From Pseudomonadota bacterium (GTDB lineage Bacteria > Pseudomonadota > Gammaproteobacteria > Steroidobacterales > Steroidobacteraceae), in the NCBI GenBank assembly GCA_018241505.1, contig JAFEDS010000038.1:102778-166777 (forward strand): 64,000 nucleotides of DNA, given 5' to 3'. The stretch's first letter is position 1. Each line of letters begins with the position of its first letter. Below, piece after piece: positions 9,047 through 18,764 of this stretch. The position numbers and the translations under genes are program-made. The notes below the pieces were generated by a model that saw only the letters and a list, made by a program, of their open reading frames with translations, was not told the origin of the DNA and searched no databases.

Positions 9047-10149
9047 AACAACTTCTCGGTTTCGGGCTCGCCCTGTGGGCCACGGCTTCCCTGGCTGACA
9101 CGACCTACACTGCCGCTGACTTCGCCCAGGTGCGGAAGTTTGATTCGCACGTGCACGCCAATGTCGATGACCATCGTTTCCTGGATATTGCCCAGAAGGA
9201 TGGCTTCGAGCTGCTGTCCATCAATGTGGACTATCCTGACTTCCCCCAGTTGGACAAGCAGGCGGCGGTCGCGCACAAGTTGCAGAAGGAGGCTCCGCAG
9301 CGCTTTCACTACCTCACGACCTTCACCATGAAGGGATTCGAGGGACCGACCTGGACGGCCGACAGCATCCGGCACATCGACGAGGAAGTCGCACGGGGTG
9401 CCGTGGGTGTGAAGGTTTGGAAGAACGTGGGTATGGTGGAGCGGGACGCCCAACACAACCTCATCTTCCTGGACGATCCCCGCTTCGACGGCCTGATGAA
9501 TCACCTGGAGGGCAAAGGGATTCCCCTGGTTGCCCATCAAGCCGAGCCCAAGAACTGCTGGCTGCCGCTCGATCAGATGACCACCGAAAACGATCGCAGC
9601 TATTTCCGCGAGCACCCGGAATACTACATGTACCTGCATCCCGAGCAGCCGAGCTACGAAGCCCTCATGGGGCATCGCGACCGGTTTGTGGCCAAGCATC
9701 CGCGGCTGATTTTCATTGGCGCGCACCTGGCGAGCCTCGAATGGAACGTGGATGAGCTGGCGAAGTTCTTCGATACCTACCCCAACACCACGGCGGATCT
9801 CGCCGCGCGTATGACGCAGGTGCAGTTCCAGTCGAACGCCGACCGCGAGAAGGTGCGGCAGTTCTTCATCAAGTACCAGGACCGTCTGTTGTATGGAACG
9901 GATCTCACACAGAATCCGCCGGACCCGAAGGCGCGTGCCCAAAATCCACCGGACAACGGGTCAGGTTTCGAGGTCGAAGCGGACGAATTCTGGCGGTCCG
10001 ATTGGGTGTACCTGGCCACCAGCGGTGTTCAGCACATCGAAGCCATCAAGGCGGACGTGAAAGGGCTGGCGTTGCCCAAATCAGTGATTGACAAAATCTA
10101 CTACGCGAACGCGCATCGGGTGTTCACCCGGCTGAAGCCTGCGCACTGA
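9043..10149 (+). CDS. Secreted amidohydrolase-2-type TIM-barrel hydrolase
   Basis: It starts at ATG 9043, overlapping the kinase stop. The 368-residue protein begins with a short signal peptide ending at ASLADT and continues as a metal-dependent amidohydrolase (Amidohydro_2 type): FDSHVHAN at about 30-37 gives the HxH metal ligands, VAHQAEP and GAHLASLEW supply later histidines, and LYGTDLTQNPP provides the final Asp. Members include decarboxylases and lactone or amide hydrolases. Its export and its place as last gene of the sugar operon suggest a periplasmic step on an acidic, lactone or acylated sugar derivative, but no substrate is known. It is not a standard part of Aga pathways. Confidence 0.75.
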   Translation: MKQLLGFGLALWATASLADTTYTAADFAQVRKFDSHVHANVDDHRFLDIAQKDGFELLSINVDYPDFPQLDKQAAVAHKLQKEAPQRFHYLTTFTMKGFEGPTWTADSIRHIDEEVARGAVGVKVWKNVGMVERDAQHNLIFLDDPRFDGLMNHLEGKGIPLVAHQAEPKNCWLPLDQMTTENDRSYFREHPEYYMYLHPEQPSYEALMGHRDRFVAKHPRLIFIGAHLASLEWNVDELAKFFDTYPNTTADLAARMTQVQFQSNADREKVRQFFIKYQDRLLYGTDLTQNPPDPKARAQNPPDNGSGFEVEADEFWRSDWVYLATSGVQHIEAIKADVKGLALPKSVIDKIYYANAHRVFTRLKPAH

Positions 10150-10510
10150 GGATCGCTGAGAACAGGCTGAGTACGATACTGCAGCCGAAGTAGGCTCCCA
10201 CGATTTTGAGCGCCATCCGGCGCTCGATGTCGCACCATGTGATCAGCGCCACGGCGACGAAAACGACCGTGGCGACCACCGCGATGACGGCTCCCGTGAG
10301 CCCGGGAACCAGCTCCCGCACCGATGCCTGGACCAGGATCGAGGCGATCGCGACCGCGACGACCCGCCACCGGCCGGTTTCCTCTTTGGCAATCAACATG
10401 GACAGGGCGAGGATGTAAAAAACGACGGTGTTGACGGGGAACACTAGGTTTCGCCAGTTCTTCTTTTTATCTAGGCTGACCACAGCATACCGCCGCGGCG
10501 CAATCGCCAC
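10124..10510 (-). CDS. Small four-helix membrane protein, unknown
   Basis: The 128-residue product is almost wholly hydrophobic with about four transmembrane stretches (around residues 22-40, 47-62, 67-92 and 100-122). GTG at 10510 is the only start near the beginning, preceded by a weak ribosome site. It converges on the amidohydrolase and overlaps its 3' end by 26 bp. It is divergent from the radical SAM gene, sharing a 57-bp spacer. I do not recognise the family. Confidence 0.55.
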   Translation of the reverse strand: MAIAPRRYAVVSLDKKKNWRNLVFPVNTVVFYILALSMLIAKEETGRWRVVAVAIASILVQASVRELVPGLTGAVIAVVATVVFVAVALITWCDIERRMALKIVGAYFGCSIVLSLFSAILSAQASAG

Positions 10511-10567
10511 GCTCGTTCGCTACATAATGAGCCCCATCCGGCGTGGTTGCGCTAGGCTACGCCCCCC

Positions 10568-12496
10568 ATGCGCTGCCTGCTCGTGACTCCCCCCATGATT
10601 CAGCTCAATACGCCGTACCCCGCGACGGCGTATCTGACGGGGTTTCTGCGGCTGCATGCGCGCGAACTCAGGCTCGAGGTTGCCCAGGCGGATGCCTCGA
10701 TTGCCTTGTTTTTGCGGCTTTTTTCCGCACCGTGGCTGGAACGGATGGCCGTTGAGCTGCGCCGGCGGGCGCGCAGCCTGGGCAAAAAGGCGCCCGTACC
10801 GGCCTCGATTGCCCATTTTCTCGACCACGCCGAGCGCTATATCGACACGGTCGGGCCCACCGTCCGCTTCCTGCAACGGCGCAATTCCAGCCTCGCATTC
10901 CGCATTATCGGCCGGGCATTTCTGCCCGAGGGGCCTCGTTTCGCCCATTTGGCTGAAGAGCAGCTCATGGGTGCCTTTGGTGCGTTGGGCACGACTGAAC
11001 AGGCGCGCTACCTGGCGAGCCTGTATGTCGATGATCTTGCCGATGTGTGGGGGATTGGCATCGATCCCCGCTTCGAGTTGGCGCGCTATGGCGAGCGCCT
11101 GGCGGCGAGTGCGGCCTCTTTTGATCCTCTGGATGAGGCACTGACGGGTGCGCCGACCATCGTCGATACAGTACTCGACGATATCACCCGTGAGTTGATG
11201 GCCACTCACCAACCTGACGTCGTGGCCGTAACCGCGCCGTTTCCCGGCAACGTGTATGGCGCGTTCCGTATGGCTCGCGCCATTCGTGAGGTTGCGCCCG
11301 ACAGTAAACTGATTCTGGGCGGTGGTTGGGTCAACACCGAGCTGCGCTCGTTGCGCGATCCGCGTGTGTTTGATTACTTCGATTACGTCACTCTGGACGA
11401 TGGTGAGCGGCCGCTGCTGAATCTTCTGGCGCGCCTGAGTGGCCGCCAGGCATCGCTCGTGCGTACCTACGTTCGCAAGGGCGGCGACGTGGTCCTCGAG
11501 AACGACCCTCGCGAGCACGACATCCCACAGCGCGACACCGGTATTCCGACATATGACGGGTTGCCGCTCGATGAGTATGTATCGCTGCTGGAAATGCTGA
11601 ATCCGATGCATCGCTTCTGGTCGGATGGCCGGTGGAACAAGATCACGCTGGCACACGGTTGTTATTGGAAGAAGTGTTCGTTCTGCGATGTGTCGCTGGA
11701 CTACATCGGGCGTTACGACAAGCCGAGTACGGACCTCGTCCTGGAGCGCATCCGCTCGCTGATGGATGAGACCGGCGAAACCGGGTTTCACCTGGTTGAC
11801 GAGGCGGCGCCGCCGGCAGGCTTGCGTTCGCTCGCGAAGCGGCTCATCGCCGAGAAGCTCAGCATCACCTGGTGGGGCAACATCCGGTTCGAGAAGACGT
11901 TCACGCCGGAGCTGTGCCGGTTGCTGGCGCAATCGGGCTGTGTGGCGGTCAGTGGCGGTCTCGAGGTGGCGTCCGATCGATTGTTGGAGCTGATGAAGAA
12001 GGGCGTCACTGTAGAGCAGGTTGCTCGCGTGACCCGTGCGTTCACCGATGCCGGAGTCATGGTGCACGCCTACCTGATGTATGGCTTTCCAACCGAAACC
12101 GCGCAGGATACGGTTGATGCGCTCGAACGCGTTCGTCAGCTCTTCGCGGCCGGCTGTATTCAGTCAGCCTATTGGCATCGGTTTTCCGCAACCGCCCATT
12201 CTCCAATCGGGCTCAATCCCCGCGAGTATGGAATCCGCTTGCGTCCGCCGCAGGACATCCAATTTGCGCACAATGACGTGGCATTCGAGGACCCCGTCGG
12301 TACCGACCATGACTACCTGGGCGGCGGCCTGCGCAAGGCCATCTACAACTATATGCATGGTGTTGGGCTCGATGCTGACGTGCGTGAGTGGTTTCAACCT
12401 CCTACAAAAGGCGCAAAGCGCGGGCGACATCGCTCATCGCCTCACGTGCCCATGACGACGGTGCCGCCGGACCTGATTGAACGGTTTCTGTGCTGA
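10568..12496 (+). CDS. B12-binding-domain radical SAM protein
   Basis: This 642-residue protein has an N-terminal cobalamin-binding-like region (LLVTPPM at the start; [14 protein letters not shown] near 255) followed by a radical SAM domain. The cluster motif is CYWKKCSFC at about residues 364-372, giving CX4CX2C spacing instead of the common CX3CX2C. Later radical-SAM elements are present ([36 protein letters not shown]). Such proteins perform methylations or ring rearrangements in cofactor, lipid or natural-product pathways. The stop overlaps the pseudouridine synthase start. Substrate unknown. Confidence 0.85.
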   Translation: MRCLLVTPPMIQLNTPYPATAYLTGFLRLHARELRLEVAQADASIALFLRLFSAPWLERMAVELRRRARSLGKKAPVPASIAHFLDHAERYIDTVGPTVRFLQRRNSSLAFRIIGRAFLPEGPRFAHLAEEQLMGAFGALGTTEQARYLASLYVDDLADVWGIGIDPRFELARYGERLAASAASFDPLDEALTGAPTIVDTVLDDITRELMATHQPDVVAVTAPFPGNVYGAFRMARAIREVAPDSKLILGGGWVNTELRSLRDPRVFDYFDYVTLDDGERPLLNLLARLSGRQASLVRTYVRKGGDVVLENDPREHDIPQRDTGIPTYDGLPLDEYVSLLEMLNPMHRFWSDGRWNKITLAHGCYWKKCSFCDVSLDYIGRYDKPSTDLVLERIRSLMDETGETGFHLVDEAAPPAGLRSLAKRLIAEKLSITWWGNIRFEKTFTPELCRLLAQSGCVAVSGGLEVASDRLLELMKKGVTVEQVARVTRAFTDAGVMVHAYLMYGFPTETAQDTVDALERVRQLFAAGCIQSAYWHRFSATAHSPIGLNPREYGIRLRPPQDIQFAHNDVAFEDPVGTDHDYLGGGLRKAIYNYMHGVGLDADVREWFQPPTKGAKRGRHRSSPHVPMTTVPPDLIERFLC

Positions 12497-13050
12497 TTGC
12501 TTTCAATAAACCTTACGGTGTGATCTGCAAGTTTCGCCCGGAGCCCGGCCGGCCCACGCTCGCCGACTACATCAAATTACCGGATGTCTATCCGGCGGGC
12601 CGCCTCGATACCGACAGTGAAGGGTTATTGCTGTTGACCGATGTCGGCACGCTCCAGGCGCGCATCTCGAGTCCACGCCACAAGCTGGCAAAGATCTATT
12701 GGGCCCAGGTGGAAGGCACGCCAACCGAGGCCGCGCTGGCCTCGCTGCGTGCCGGCGTCGACCTGGGTGACTTCAAAACACAACCAGCCGGCGCCCGCTC
12801 TATCGGCGAGCCGGAAAACCTGTGGCCCCGCGATCCCCCCATTCGTTATCGCGCCCGGATTCCAACGGCGTGGCTGGAAATCACGCTGCGCGAGGGCAAG
12901 AACCGGCAGGTGCGCCGGATGACGGCGCGGGTTGGATTTCCCACGCTGCGGTTGGTTCGGGCGGGGATCGGTCGCGTCGGTGTTGCAGGGCTCGCGCCGG
13001 GCGAATGGCGCGAGATCGATGCGAAGTCACCCTGGGGTCCGATAGGTTAG
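12490..13050 (+). CDS. rluE: RluE-like 23S rRNA pseudouridine synthase
   Basis: GTG at 12490 overlaps the radical SAM stop by 7 bp. The 186-residue protein lacks an S4 domain and consists of the RsuA/RluB/E/F catalytic fold. The N-terminal [11 protein letters not shown] is followed by [15 protein letters not shown] with the catalytic Asp (about residue 39), [13 protein letters not shown], and the [22 protein letters not shown] signature segment near 140-160. RluE makes the single pseudouridine in helix 89 of 23S rRNA. Length and lack of an S4 domain favour RluE over RluB or RluF. Confidence 0.85.
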   Translation: MLIAFNKPYGVICKFRPEPGRPTLADYIKLPDVYPAGRLDTDSEGLLLLTDVGTLQARISSPRHKLAKIYWAQVEGTPTEAALASLRAGVDLGDFKTQPAGARSIGEPENLWPRDPPIRYRARIPTAWLEITLREGKNRQVRRMTARVGFPTLRLVRAGIGRVGVAGLAPGEWREIDAKSPWGPIG

Positions 13051-13445
13051 AACCACATATCCTTCACGCAGCGTCCATCCTGCGGGAAGTCTTCGAACGT
13101 ATCCAACCCGTCAAAATGGTCGATCAACAGATGCGCTACTGTTTCCGGCTCGGCGAGACGTACGTTCACTGCAATGCGCCTGCGGCCGTCTGATTCGAGG
13201 CGCAGCCCGCGCCAACAGACAACGCACCCACATGTCGGGCAGAAATGGATTTCAAGCGAGGGCACTTTGCCTGAGCGTGTGTAAACGGAAGACGTCCCCG
13301 TGACCTTGATGCGCTCGTTCTCGTAGTCATAGGCCCACAACGCGCCGTAGCGGCGGCATAGGGTGCAGTTGCAGGCGGTAATTGACCCCGGGTCGCCTTC
13401 CAGTGTCCAATTCAAAGCGCCGCAGTGGCAGGTTCCAGTCAGCAT
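13047..13445 (-). CDS. GFA-family zinc-binding protein (first of three in the window)
   Basis: The 132-residue protein has the glutathione-dependent formaldehyde-activating (GFA/CENP-V) fold. TCHCGALNW gives the first Cx[14 protein letters not shown] the CxCxxC site at about 25-30, and [11 protein letters not shown] the CxxC near 75. The family binds two zinc ions; true formaldehyde activity is known for few members. It overlaps the end of the pseudouridine synthase gene by 4 bp (convergent). Two other members lie at 18765 and 22719 and are quite divergent, so these are independent genes rather than recent duplicates. Confidence 0.85.
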   Translation of the reverse strand: MLTGTCHCGALNWTLEGDPGSITACNCTLCRRYGALWAYDYENERIKVTGTSSVYTRSGKVPSLEIHFCPTCGCVVCWRGLRLESDGRRRIAVNVRLAEPETVAHLLIDHFDGLDTFEDFPQDGRCVKDMWF

Positions 13446-13590
13446 TGCGCCGGCACTCCTGTGTGTATTTGGAATCAGTCTAACTGCTACAACAAAATCA
13501 CGCTCGATCTTCGTTCCCCACTGTCCTGATGCCCCGCCTCCTGACGTCTGGAGTCGTACCGAAGCTGTGCCTTTTCGGCTGAGACTTCAC

Positions 13591-16332
13591 ATGATCGATC
13601 CCAAACAGTGGCCCGAGCTCTCGCGACTCCTGGACGAGGCCCTGGAGCTTGCGCCCGCGGAGCGCGATCGCTGGCTGGCTTCACTTGCGCCGGCGGATCT
13701 CGTTCATCGGGAGGAGTTGCGGTCACTGTTGCGTCACGATGACGCTGCGGAGACCAGCGATTTCCTCAGTATCCTACCCGGCGTGCAGACGGCGGCGGCA
13801 CGCGCTCGGGCGGCCATTGGCGTGTTTCCCATCAGTCCAGGTTCCACCGTGGGACCGTATCGCATTGAAAGGGAGATTGGCAGCGGCGGAATGGGAGTAG
13901 TCTGGCTGGCTCGCCGCAGCGATGGTGTCATCAAACGGCCTGTCGCACTCAAGTTGCCGCACGCTGAAACCTTTGGACGCCAGCTCGCCGAACGCTTCGA
14001 GTCGGAACGGGATATTCTGGCGGAGCTGGTTCATCCCAACATCGCGCGGCTATATGATGCCGGCTTCTGCGCGAACGGCCAGCCCTACCTGGCGCTCGAG
14101 TACGTAGCCGGCTCACCCATCACCGCCTACTGCGATGAGCACAGCCTGGATATGCGCCAGCGCCTGCAGCTCTTTCAACAGGTGCTGCGTGCGATCCAGT
14201 ATGCCCACGGCAATCTCATCATCCACCGCGACCTGAAACCGAAGAATGTGATTGTCGGCGCGGGCCGGCGCGCCGTGCTGCTGGATTTCGGCATCGCCAA
14301 GCTGATTTCGGCCGACGTCCCTGGCGAGAGCGCGGCTGGCAAGGCGCACGAGCATCCCTTTGCACTGACACCGGAGTATGCCTCGCCTGAACAGATTGCC
14401 GGCGAGGCGATCACAACCGCCTCCGACATCTACTCACTCGGAGTCTTGTTGTACGAGCTGCTGACCGGTGAGTGCCCCTACAATCTGGGGGCGAGCAGTC
14501 GCGAAGCCCTCGAGCAGGCCATCCGCACGCTCGCTCCGGTCAGTCCCAGCCGCGCACTGAAGGAGTCCGCGGCCCGGGTGCGCGGCTCGAATGTGAAGAA
14601 CCTGTCCAGGGCGCTGCGTGGCGATCTGGACGCCATCATTCTCAAGGCCCTGAAGAAGGCTCCCTGCGACCGTTACAGGACCGCTGATGCCTTTTCGGAA
14701 GATATCGAGCGCTATCTTGCTGGTGAACCCGTTGCGGCACGCTCTGGCGGCGGTTGGTACCGCACGAGCAAGTTCATCGTTCGCCACAACATTTCCGTAG
14801 CGGTGGGCGCTGTTGCGCTGGTGGCTGTAGTTACCACGGCCGCCGTGACGCTGTTGCAAAGTCACTCCGTGGCAGCCCATGCGCGAGCCGCCGCCGCCGA
14901 ACGGGACCGGGCGCTCGCCATGTCCTCGCGCAACGCCGCGGTGGGAGAGTTTGTCCACATGTTCATTACGGAAGCGGCGCGGTCCAACACGCCGGTCGCG
15001 CCCGGTGACCTGGTGGCCCGGACGGAGACCATTGTCAACAAGGAATTTCAGGACAGTCCGGACGATCGTGCCGCCGTGCTCGATGTTCTCAGCGGCTACT
15101 ACGACTCCAAGGAAGAATACGAACACGCCGAGAGTCTGTTGCAACAGGCGCTCGACATCACCCGCCACTCCGGCGATGCCGATCTGCGGCGCAAGCTCGC
15201 CTGCAACCACGCGGCCAGCATGGCCAAGATCGGCAAGACGACCGAAGCTGTCCGCATCCTCAACGCGGCGCTGCAGGACCCGCAAATCTCATTGCAACAG
15301 TCGGCGAGCTGCATGATCAGCCTGTCGCGGATTGCGCAGGCGGCCGGAGACGGTCCGACTGCGCTGCAGTATGCCGGGCTCGCCCTGCAACGGCTGCGTC
15401 AGTCTGAGCCGCATCCGCCGCAGGCATTGGAAGGCGAATTCCTGGCGGATCTGGGCGCTTCCTACTATCTGACCGGCCGCAATGACCTGGCCGCACAGCA
15501 GTTCTCGCAGGCCATCGCCGCCATGACGCGAGCGGGGCTCGACAAGAGTCTGGATGCGCTGGCGATGCGGAACAATTGGGCCATGGTCAGTGACGGTGCG
15601 GGCACGCCGCGAGTGGCCCTGGAATTGTTGGAGCAGGTGTTGCAGCTCGAAGCACTGAGTGAGCCCGGCACGTCGCCGGAGCCGGCTTTCCTGCACAACC
15701 GCGCGTTGAACCTGGAATACCTCGGGCGCTTTCGCGAAGCACACGAGTCCTACCTGCGCTGTGTGTCGGAGTCGCGGCGTACGGGAGCCCATGGCACCAC
15801 CACACTGTGTTTTGTCGGGCTCGCATCCGTTGCACTCGAGCTTGGGGATACCCAGGCCGCGGGCGGTTACCTCGCCGATGCCGCCACCAACATGAGCGCC
15901 GAGGTCACCCCGAATCCCCGCGACCTCATGCGGCTGCAGATCATCAGGGGGGAATTTGCCCTCAGGCAGGGACGACTTGCCGCCGCGCGTAGCGACCTGG
16001 ATGCCGCGATTGTCTCGGGTACGAACGTCTACTGGAAGGCACGGGCGTTGCTCATCCGGTCGGAAACCAACCTGACGGATAACCGATTGGACGCGGCTGC
16101 GGCAGACGCACGGCTGGCGCTGTCGCTGGCACAATCCGCGCAGGGCAGTACGCCTTACTCAAACCGGACCGGCCTGGCCTGGCTGATGCTCGGTCGCGTG
16201 CTGGCCAAGCGCGGTGATAACGACGGTGCCCGAGCCGCGTTCCTGTCGGCTGCCCACAATCTTTCGAATACGGTCGATGCCGACCATCCGCAGCTCGTGC
16301 TCGCCCGCCGCTTGTCGACCCTGTGGCAGTGA
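13591..16332 (+). CDS. Membrane-anchored Ser/Thr protein kinase with C-terminal TPR sensor region
   Basis: I chose ATG 13591 because it gives the usual N-terminus of this family (DPKQWPELSRLLDEALEL...); the frame is open further upstream without a good start. The 913-residue protein has an Hanks-type kinase domain at about 88-370: glycine loop IGSGGMGVVW, VALK lysine, catalytic HRDLKPKN, DFGIAK, TPEYASPEQ, then DIYSLGVLLYELLTG. A single transmembrane helix lies near 400-424, followed by about 480 residues of TPR-like helical repeats. It is probably an inner-membrane signalling kinase with the repeats as a partner-binding module. No phosphatase or dedicated sigma factor lies next to it. Confidence 0.88.
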   Translation: MIDPKQWPELSRLLDEALELAPAERDRWLASLAPADLVHREELRSLLRHDDAAETSDFLSILPGVQTAAARARAAIGVFPISPGSTVGPYRIEREIGSGGMGVVWLARRSDGVIKRPVALKLPHAETFGRQLAERFESERDILAELVHPNIARLYDAGFCANGQPYLALEYVAGSPITAYCDEHSLDMRQRLQLFQQVLRAIQYAHGNLIIHRDLKPKNVIVGAGRRAVLLDFGIAKLISADVPGESAAGKAHEHPFALTPEYASPEQIAGEAITTASDIYSLGVLLYELLTGECPYNLGASSREALEQAIRTLAPVSPSRALKESAARVRGSNVKNLSRALRGDLDAIILKALKKAPCDRYRTADAFSEDIERYLAGEPVAARSGGGWYRTSKFIVRHNISVAVGAVALVAVVTTAAVTLLQSHSVAAHARAAAAERDRALAMSSRNAAVGEFVHMFITEAARSNTPVAPGDLVARTETIVNKEFQDSPDDRAAVLDVLSGYYDSKEEYEHAESLLQQALDITRHSGDADLRRKLACNHAASMAKIGKTTEAVRILNAALQDPQISLQQSASCMISLSRIAQAAGDGPTALQYAGLALQRLRQSEPHPPQALEGEFLADLGASYYLTGRNDLAAQQFSQAIAAMTRAGLDKSLDALAMRNNWAMVSDGAGTPRVALELLEQVLQLEALSEPGTSPEPAFLHNRALNLEYLGRFREAHESYLRCVSESRRTGAHGTTTLCFVGLASVALELGDTQAAGGYLADAATNMSAEVTPNPRDLMRLQIIRGEFALRQGRLAAARSDLDAAIVSGTNVYWKARALLIRSETNLTDNRLDAAAADARLALSLAQSAQGSTPYSNRTGLAWLMLGRVLAKRGDNDGARAAFLSAAHNLSNTVDADHPQLVLARRLSTLWQ

Positions 16333-16599
16333 TCGACCGCGTTCCAGGGTTGCGCGTGACTTTTGTCACCAGCCCGGCAAGCCGCACGCGCGTATGTTCC
16401 ACCCATGGACACCAACAAACGCAAAGCGGCTCCCCGTCGCGCCCACTGTAAGCTCTCACGACGCTGTTGGTATGGATCGATGCTCCGTTCCCTGGCGCCC
16501 TGCGTACAGGCAAGCAATCGGGGCCAGAGGCGCACCCCACATTGACCGGGCCGCCGGGTAGGCTACGATGGCTCCCTGCTGAGTATCGCAAGAGCAGGT
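16333..16599. other. Intergenic spacer without recognised gene
   Basis: This 267-bp spacer lies between the kinase and the hydrolase. The short reading frames in it have no ribosome site and no recognisable protein. I see no clear hairpin terminator or repeat. Confidence 0.5.
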
Positions 16600-17379
16600 A
16601 TGGCTGGCATCGTTCGAGTCAATGGGGTCCAGATCAGTCTGGACGATCACGGCAGTGGGATTCCCATTCTCTTGCTGCACGGTTTCCCGGCGACCCGGTT
16701 CCTCTGGTCGCGAGTGGCCCCGCCGCTCGTGGAAGCGGGGTATCGAGTCATTGTTCCGGATCTGGTCGGTTATGGCGATTCCGAAGCGCCGGCGGGTGTG
16801 CGTATCGACATGGCCAGCCAGGCCATCTGGATGCTGGCACTGCTCGATGAACTGTCGCTCTCGCGTGTCATAGTTGTAGCTCACGATGTGGGCACTGCCG
16901 CCGCTCAGTTGTTGGTCGCAGGAAGTCCAGAGCGAGTGCGCGGACTGGCGTTGTTGGACGGCGTCTATGCGGATGATTGGGCAATGGAGGCGATCTCGAG
17001 CATTCAGGCGTGGGACCCCGCAAACGCCCGCCGGCTCTTCGCAGTCCTCAAACGGCGCCTCGCCAAGAGCGACGCACTTCTCGAGATGTTGACTGCCTAC
17101 GAGGGCGAAGCCGGCGGATTGCGTTTGATTCGCGCAGCCAGGGACCTGGACCCACGGCAGACGCTGGGCACTCTGGATCGGCTGCGGGCGGCGGGTGTTC
17201 CGACAGCCGTTCTGTGGGGAGAGCGGGATGAGTATCTGTCAATCGAACGCGTCGGAAAGCGGCTTGCGCAGGCGCTGTCAGTACCGCTGGTGAAATTGCC
17301 GGGCGCGCATTTCACTCCGCTCGATTGCCCGGCAGAAGTGGTGGCGGCGTTGCGGGAGTTTCTCCGAACCTTTCGCTAG
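16600..17379 (+). CDS. Alpha/beta-hydrolase of the haloalkane dehalogenase / epoxide hydrolase type
   Basis: The 259-residue protein has the alpha/beta-hydrolase core: LLLHGFPATRFLW with the oxyanion HGFP (about residue 28), PDLVGYGDS, then VVAHDVGTAAAQ near residue 93. The nucleophile elbow holds Asp (HDVGT) instead of Ser, as in haloalkane dehalogenases and epoxide hydrolases (usually HDWG). GERDEYL near 207 and GAHFTPLDCP near 238 supply the acid and base. An intracellular enzyme is expected, as there is no signal peptide. Substrate unknown. Confidence 0.8.
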   Translation: MAGIVRVNGVQISLDDHGSGIPILLLHGFPATRFLWSRVAPPLVEAGYRVIVPDLVGYGDSEAPAGVRIDMASQAIWMLALLDELSLSRVIVVAHDVGTAAAQLLVAGSPERVRGLALLDGVYADDWAMEAISSIQAWDPANARRLFAVLKRRLAKSDALLEMLTAYEGEAGGLRLIRAARDLDPRQTLGTLDRLRAAGVPTAVLWGERDEYLSIERVGKRLAQALSVPLVKLPGAHFTPLDCPAEVVAALREFLRTFR

Positions 17380-17492
17380 GCTTTCGTGGCACGCCTTCTG
17401 AATGAATCTCAACGACCACCACGCGACGCCGTTGGGTCGGGCGTTTCTTGGGGGCGGATTCCTACTCGGTTGGAAACGGCGGTGGGCTCCGG

Positions 17493-18359
17493 TCAGGATC
17501 TCGGGTTTGGCGGCCCATGCTCACGATTCGCGAGCCAGCGTGTGATCCATCTCCAGAAGAGTCTCAGCAGCACGAGTCCCGGAACGATGATGATGAGCCA
17601 CGGTATGAGGGCCGCCGTGAAGCGAATCACTTGCGCAACAGCGTCCCTGAACTCGCTGCCGAAAGAGCGGACCGCGTCCTGGATGGGTGTCTGCTGCTCA
17701 GCGAACGCCCATCCCGGAGGGGAGAAGTTGATGGTTAGCAACTCGGTGTCGACCCGCCGCTGCAAGTTCGCTCTTTGTGTGTTTAGTGAGTCGAGTTGTG
17801 TCTGGGCCGATGAGATTTCCTTGGACAGGTTGATGACCTGATCGACTGTGAGATCCTTGCGTTTCAGGAACTCGCTCAACCGATCTCGATGGGTTGACAA
17901 CAAGGAGATCTCGCGCTCGGCATCAGAGATCGGTACCGCAAGGTCTTCAGCGTGTGTGCCCCGGGATGTAATCCGGCCTCCCTGGGCCGCGACCGCAATC
18001 AACGCTTCCACGGCTTTCGAAGCCAATCGCATGCGAATGGTTCCGCCGGGGATATCGAGATCCGTACGCAAGTTGACATCGAGCACATTACAGGCGAAAT
18101 CCTCGTGCGATCCGCAGGCGCTGCGCACGTCCTTCATTCGCGCCGCGAGATTGTCCTTGCCGATTTCAATCGATACCGTGTGTTCATATGCCAGCGAGCT
18201 TCCTGCACGCCTCGTGGTCTCGCCGGCCGCTGCGACTTTGACCTCCGCTGTGTACGCCGTGGGCGCCCCGGCGTTGATCTCCTTGCGGCTACAGCCGATG
18301 AGAGCGAGAACAGCCAGAAAGCTGAACCAAAGATACTTGGGACGTTGTCCGGTTCGCAC
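17493..18359 (-). CDS. DUF4349 lipoprotein
   Basis: This 288-residue protein has a lipoprotein signal (LAVLALIGCSRK, lipobox Cys at about residue 23), an extracytoplasmic beta-rich region, a coiled coil (about 140-205, VDQVINLSKEISSAQTQLDSL) and one transmembrane helix near 245-270 before a basic tail. That order is the DUF4349 architecture. The role of the family is unknown; an envelope-associated function is likely. GTG at 18359 is used. Convergent with the hydrolase. Confidence 0.8.
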   Translation of the reverse strand: MRTGQRPKYLWFSFLAVLALIGCSRKEINAGAPTAYTAEVKVAAAGETTRRAGSSLAYEHTVSIEIGKDNLAARMKDVRSACGSHEDFACNVLDVNLRTDLDIPGGTIRMRLASKAVEALIAVAAQGGRITSRGTHAEDLAVPISDAEREISLLSTHRDRLSEFLKRKDLTVDQVINLSKEISSAQTQLDSLNTQRANLQRRVDTELLTINFSPPGWAFAEQQTPIQDAVRSFGSEFRDAVAQVIRFTAALIPWLIIIVPGLVLLRLFWRWITRWLANREHGPPNPRS

Positions 18360-18764
18360 GAGTGGCCCGTCGCGTCCTGGGAGACCTGTTGAGTTGCCGA
18401 ATATAGCGTAGCAGTGAGGTTTGATGCAAATGCATGTTGGTTGTCATTCACCAACATCGAAACTGAACGAGTGCGCCGCCTGATTTCGTCCAATGATTGC
18501 GAATCGGGGCAGGCCGGTCGGCCGCCCGACGGCGATCAGAACGATATCAACAAGGACTGGACTGACATCCGTTCGGACGCCAACAACATTCGGACGGGTA
18601 GCCGGGACTTGCGTACAGCCAAACCGGGCGCGCCGCAGCGGCTGGCGCAGAACGATGTCCACGGCAAGGAACTCCGTGCAGGCTATTTTTTGGGTGTCGG
18701 GGGGTGGGGCACGTCTTGGAGAGGGGTTATCATCTCAGACGGTCACCAAAAGGAGAGTGCAAGC
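18360..18764. other. Gap with a possible remnant of a DIR/DRR-repeat protein
   Basis: About 400 bp without a supported gene. In the plus frame around 18537-18660 a stretch reads DINKDWTDIRSDANNIR then SRDLRT, resembling the DIRxDRRDIRxD repeats of small secreted proteobacterial proteins. It lacks a start, a signal peptide and the rest of such a protein. The 3' end (18752-18758, AAAGGAG) is the ribosome site of the next gene. Confidence 0.3.

Noticed and set aside
13363-13590. Upstream extension of the kinase gene
   Set aside because: It overlaps the GFA gene, and the translation before residue 77 has no similarity to kinase N-termini; ATG 13591 gives the expected start.
18414-18764. N-terminal extension of the second GFA gene
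   Set aside because: A strong AAAGGAG site directly before ATG 18765 shows the real start; only a short repeat-like remnant lies upstream.
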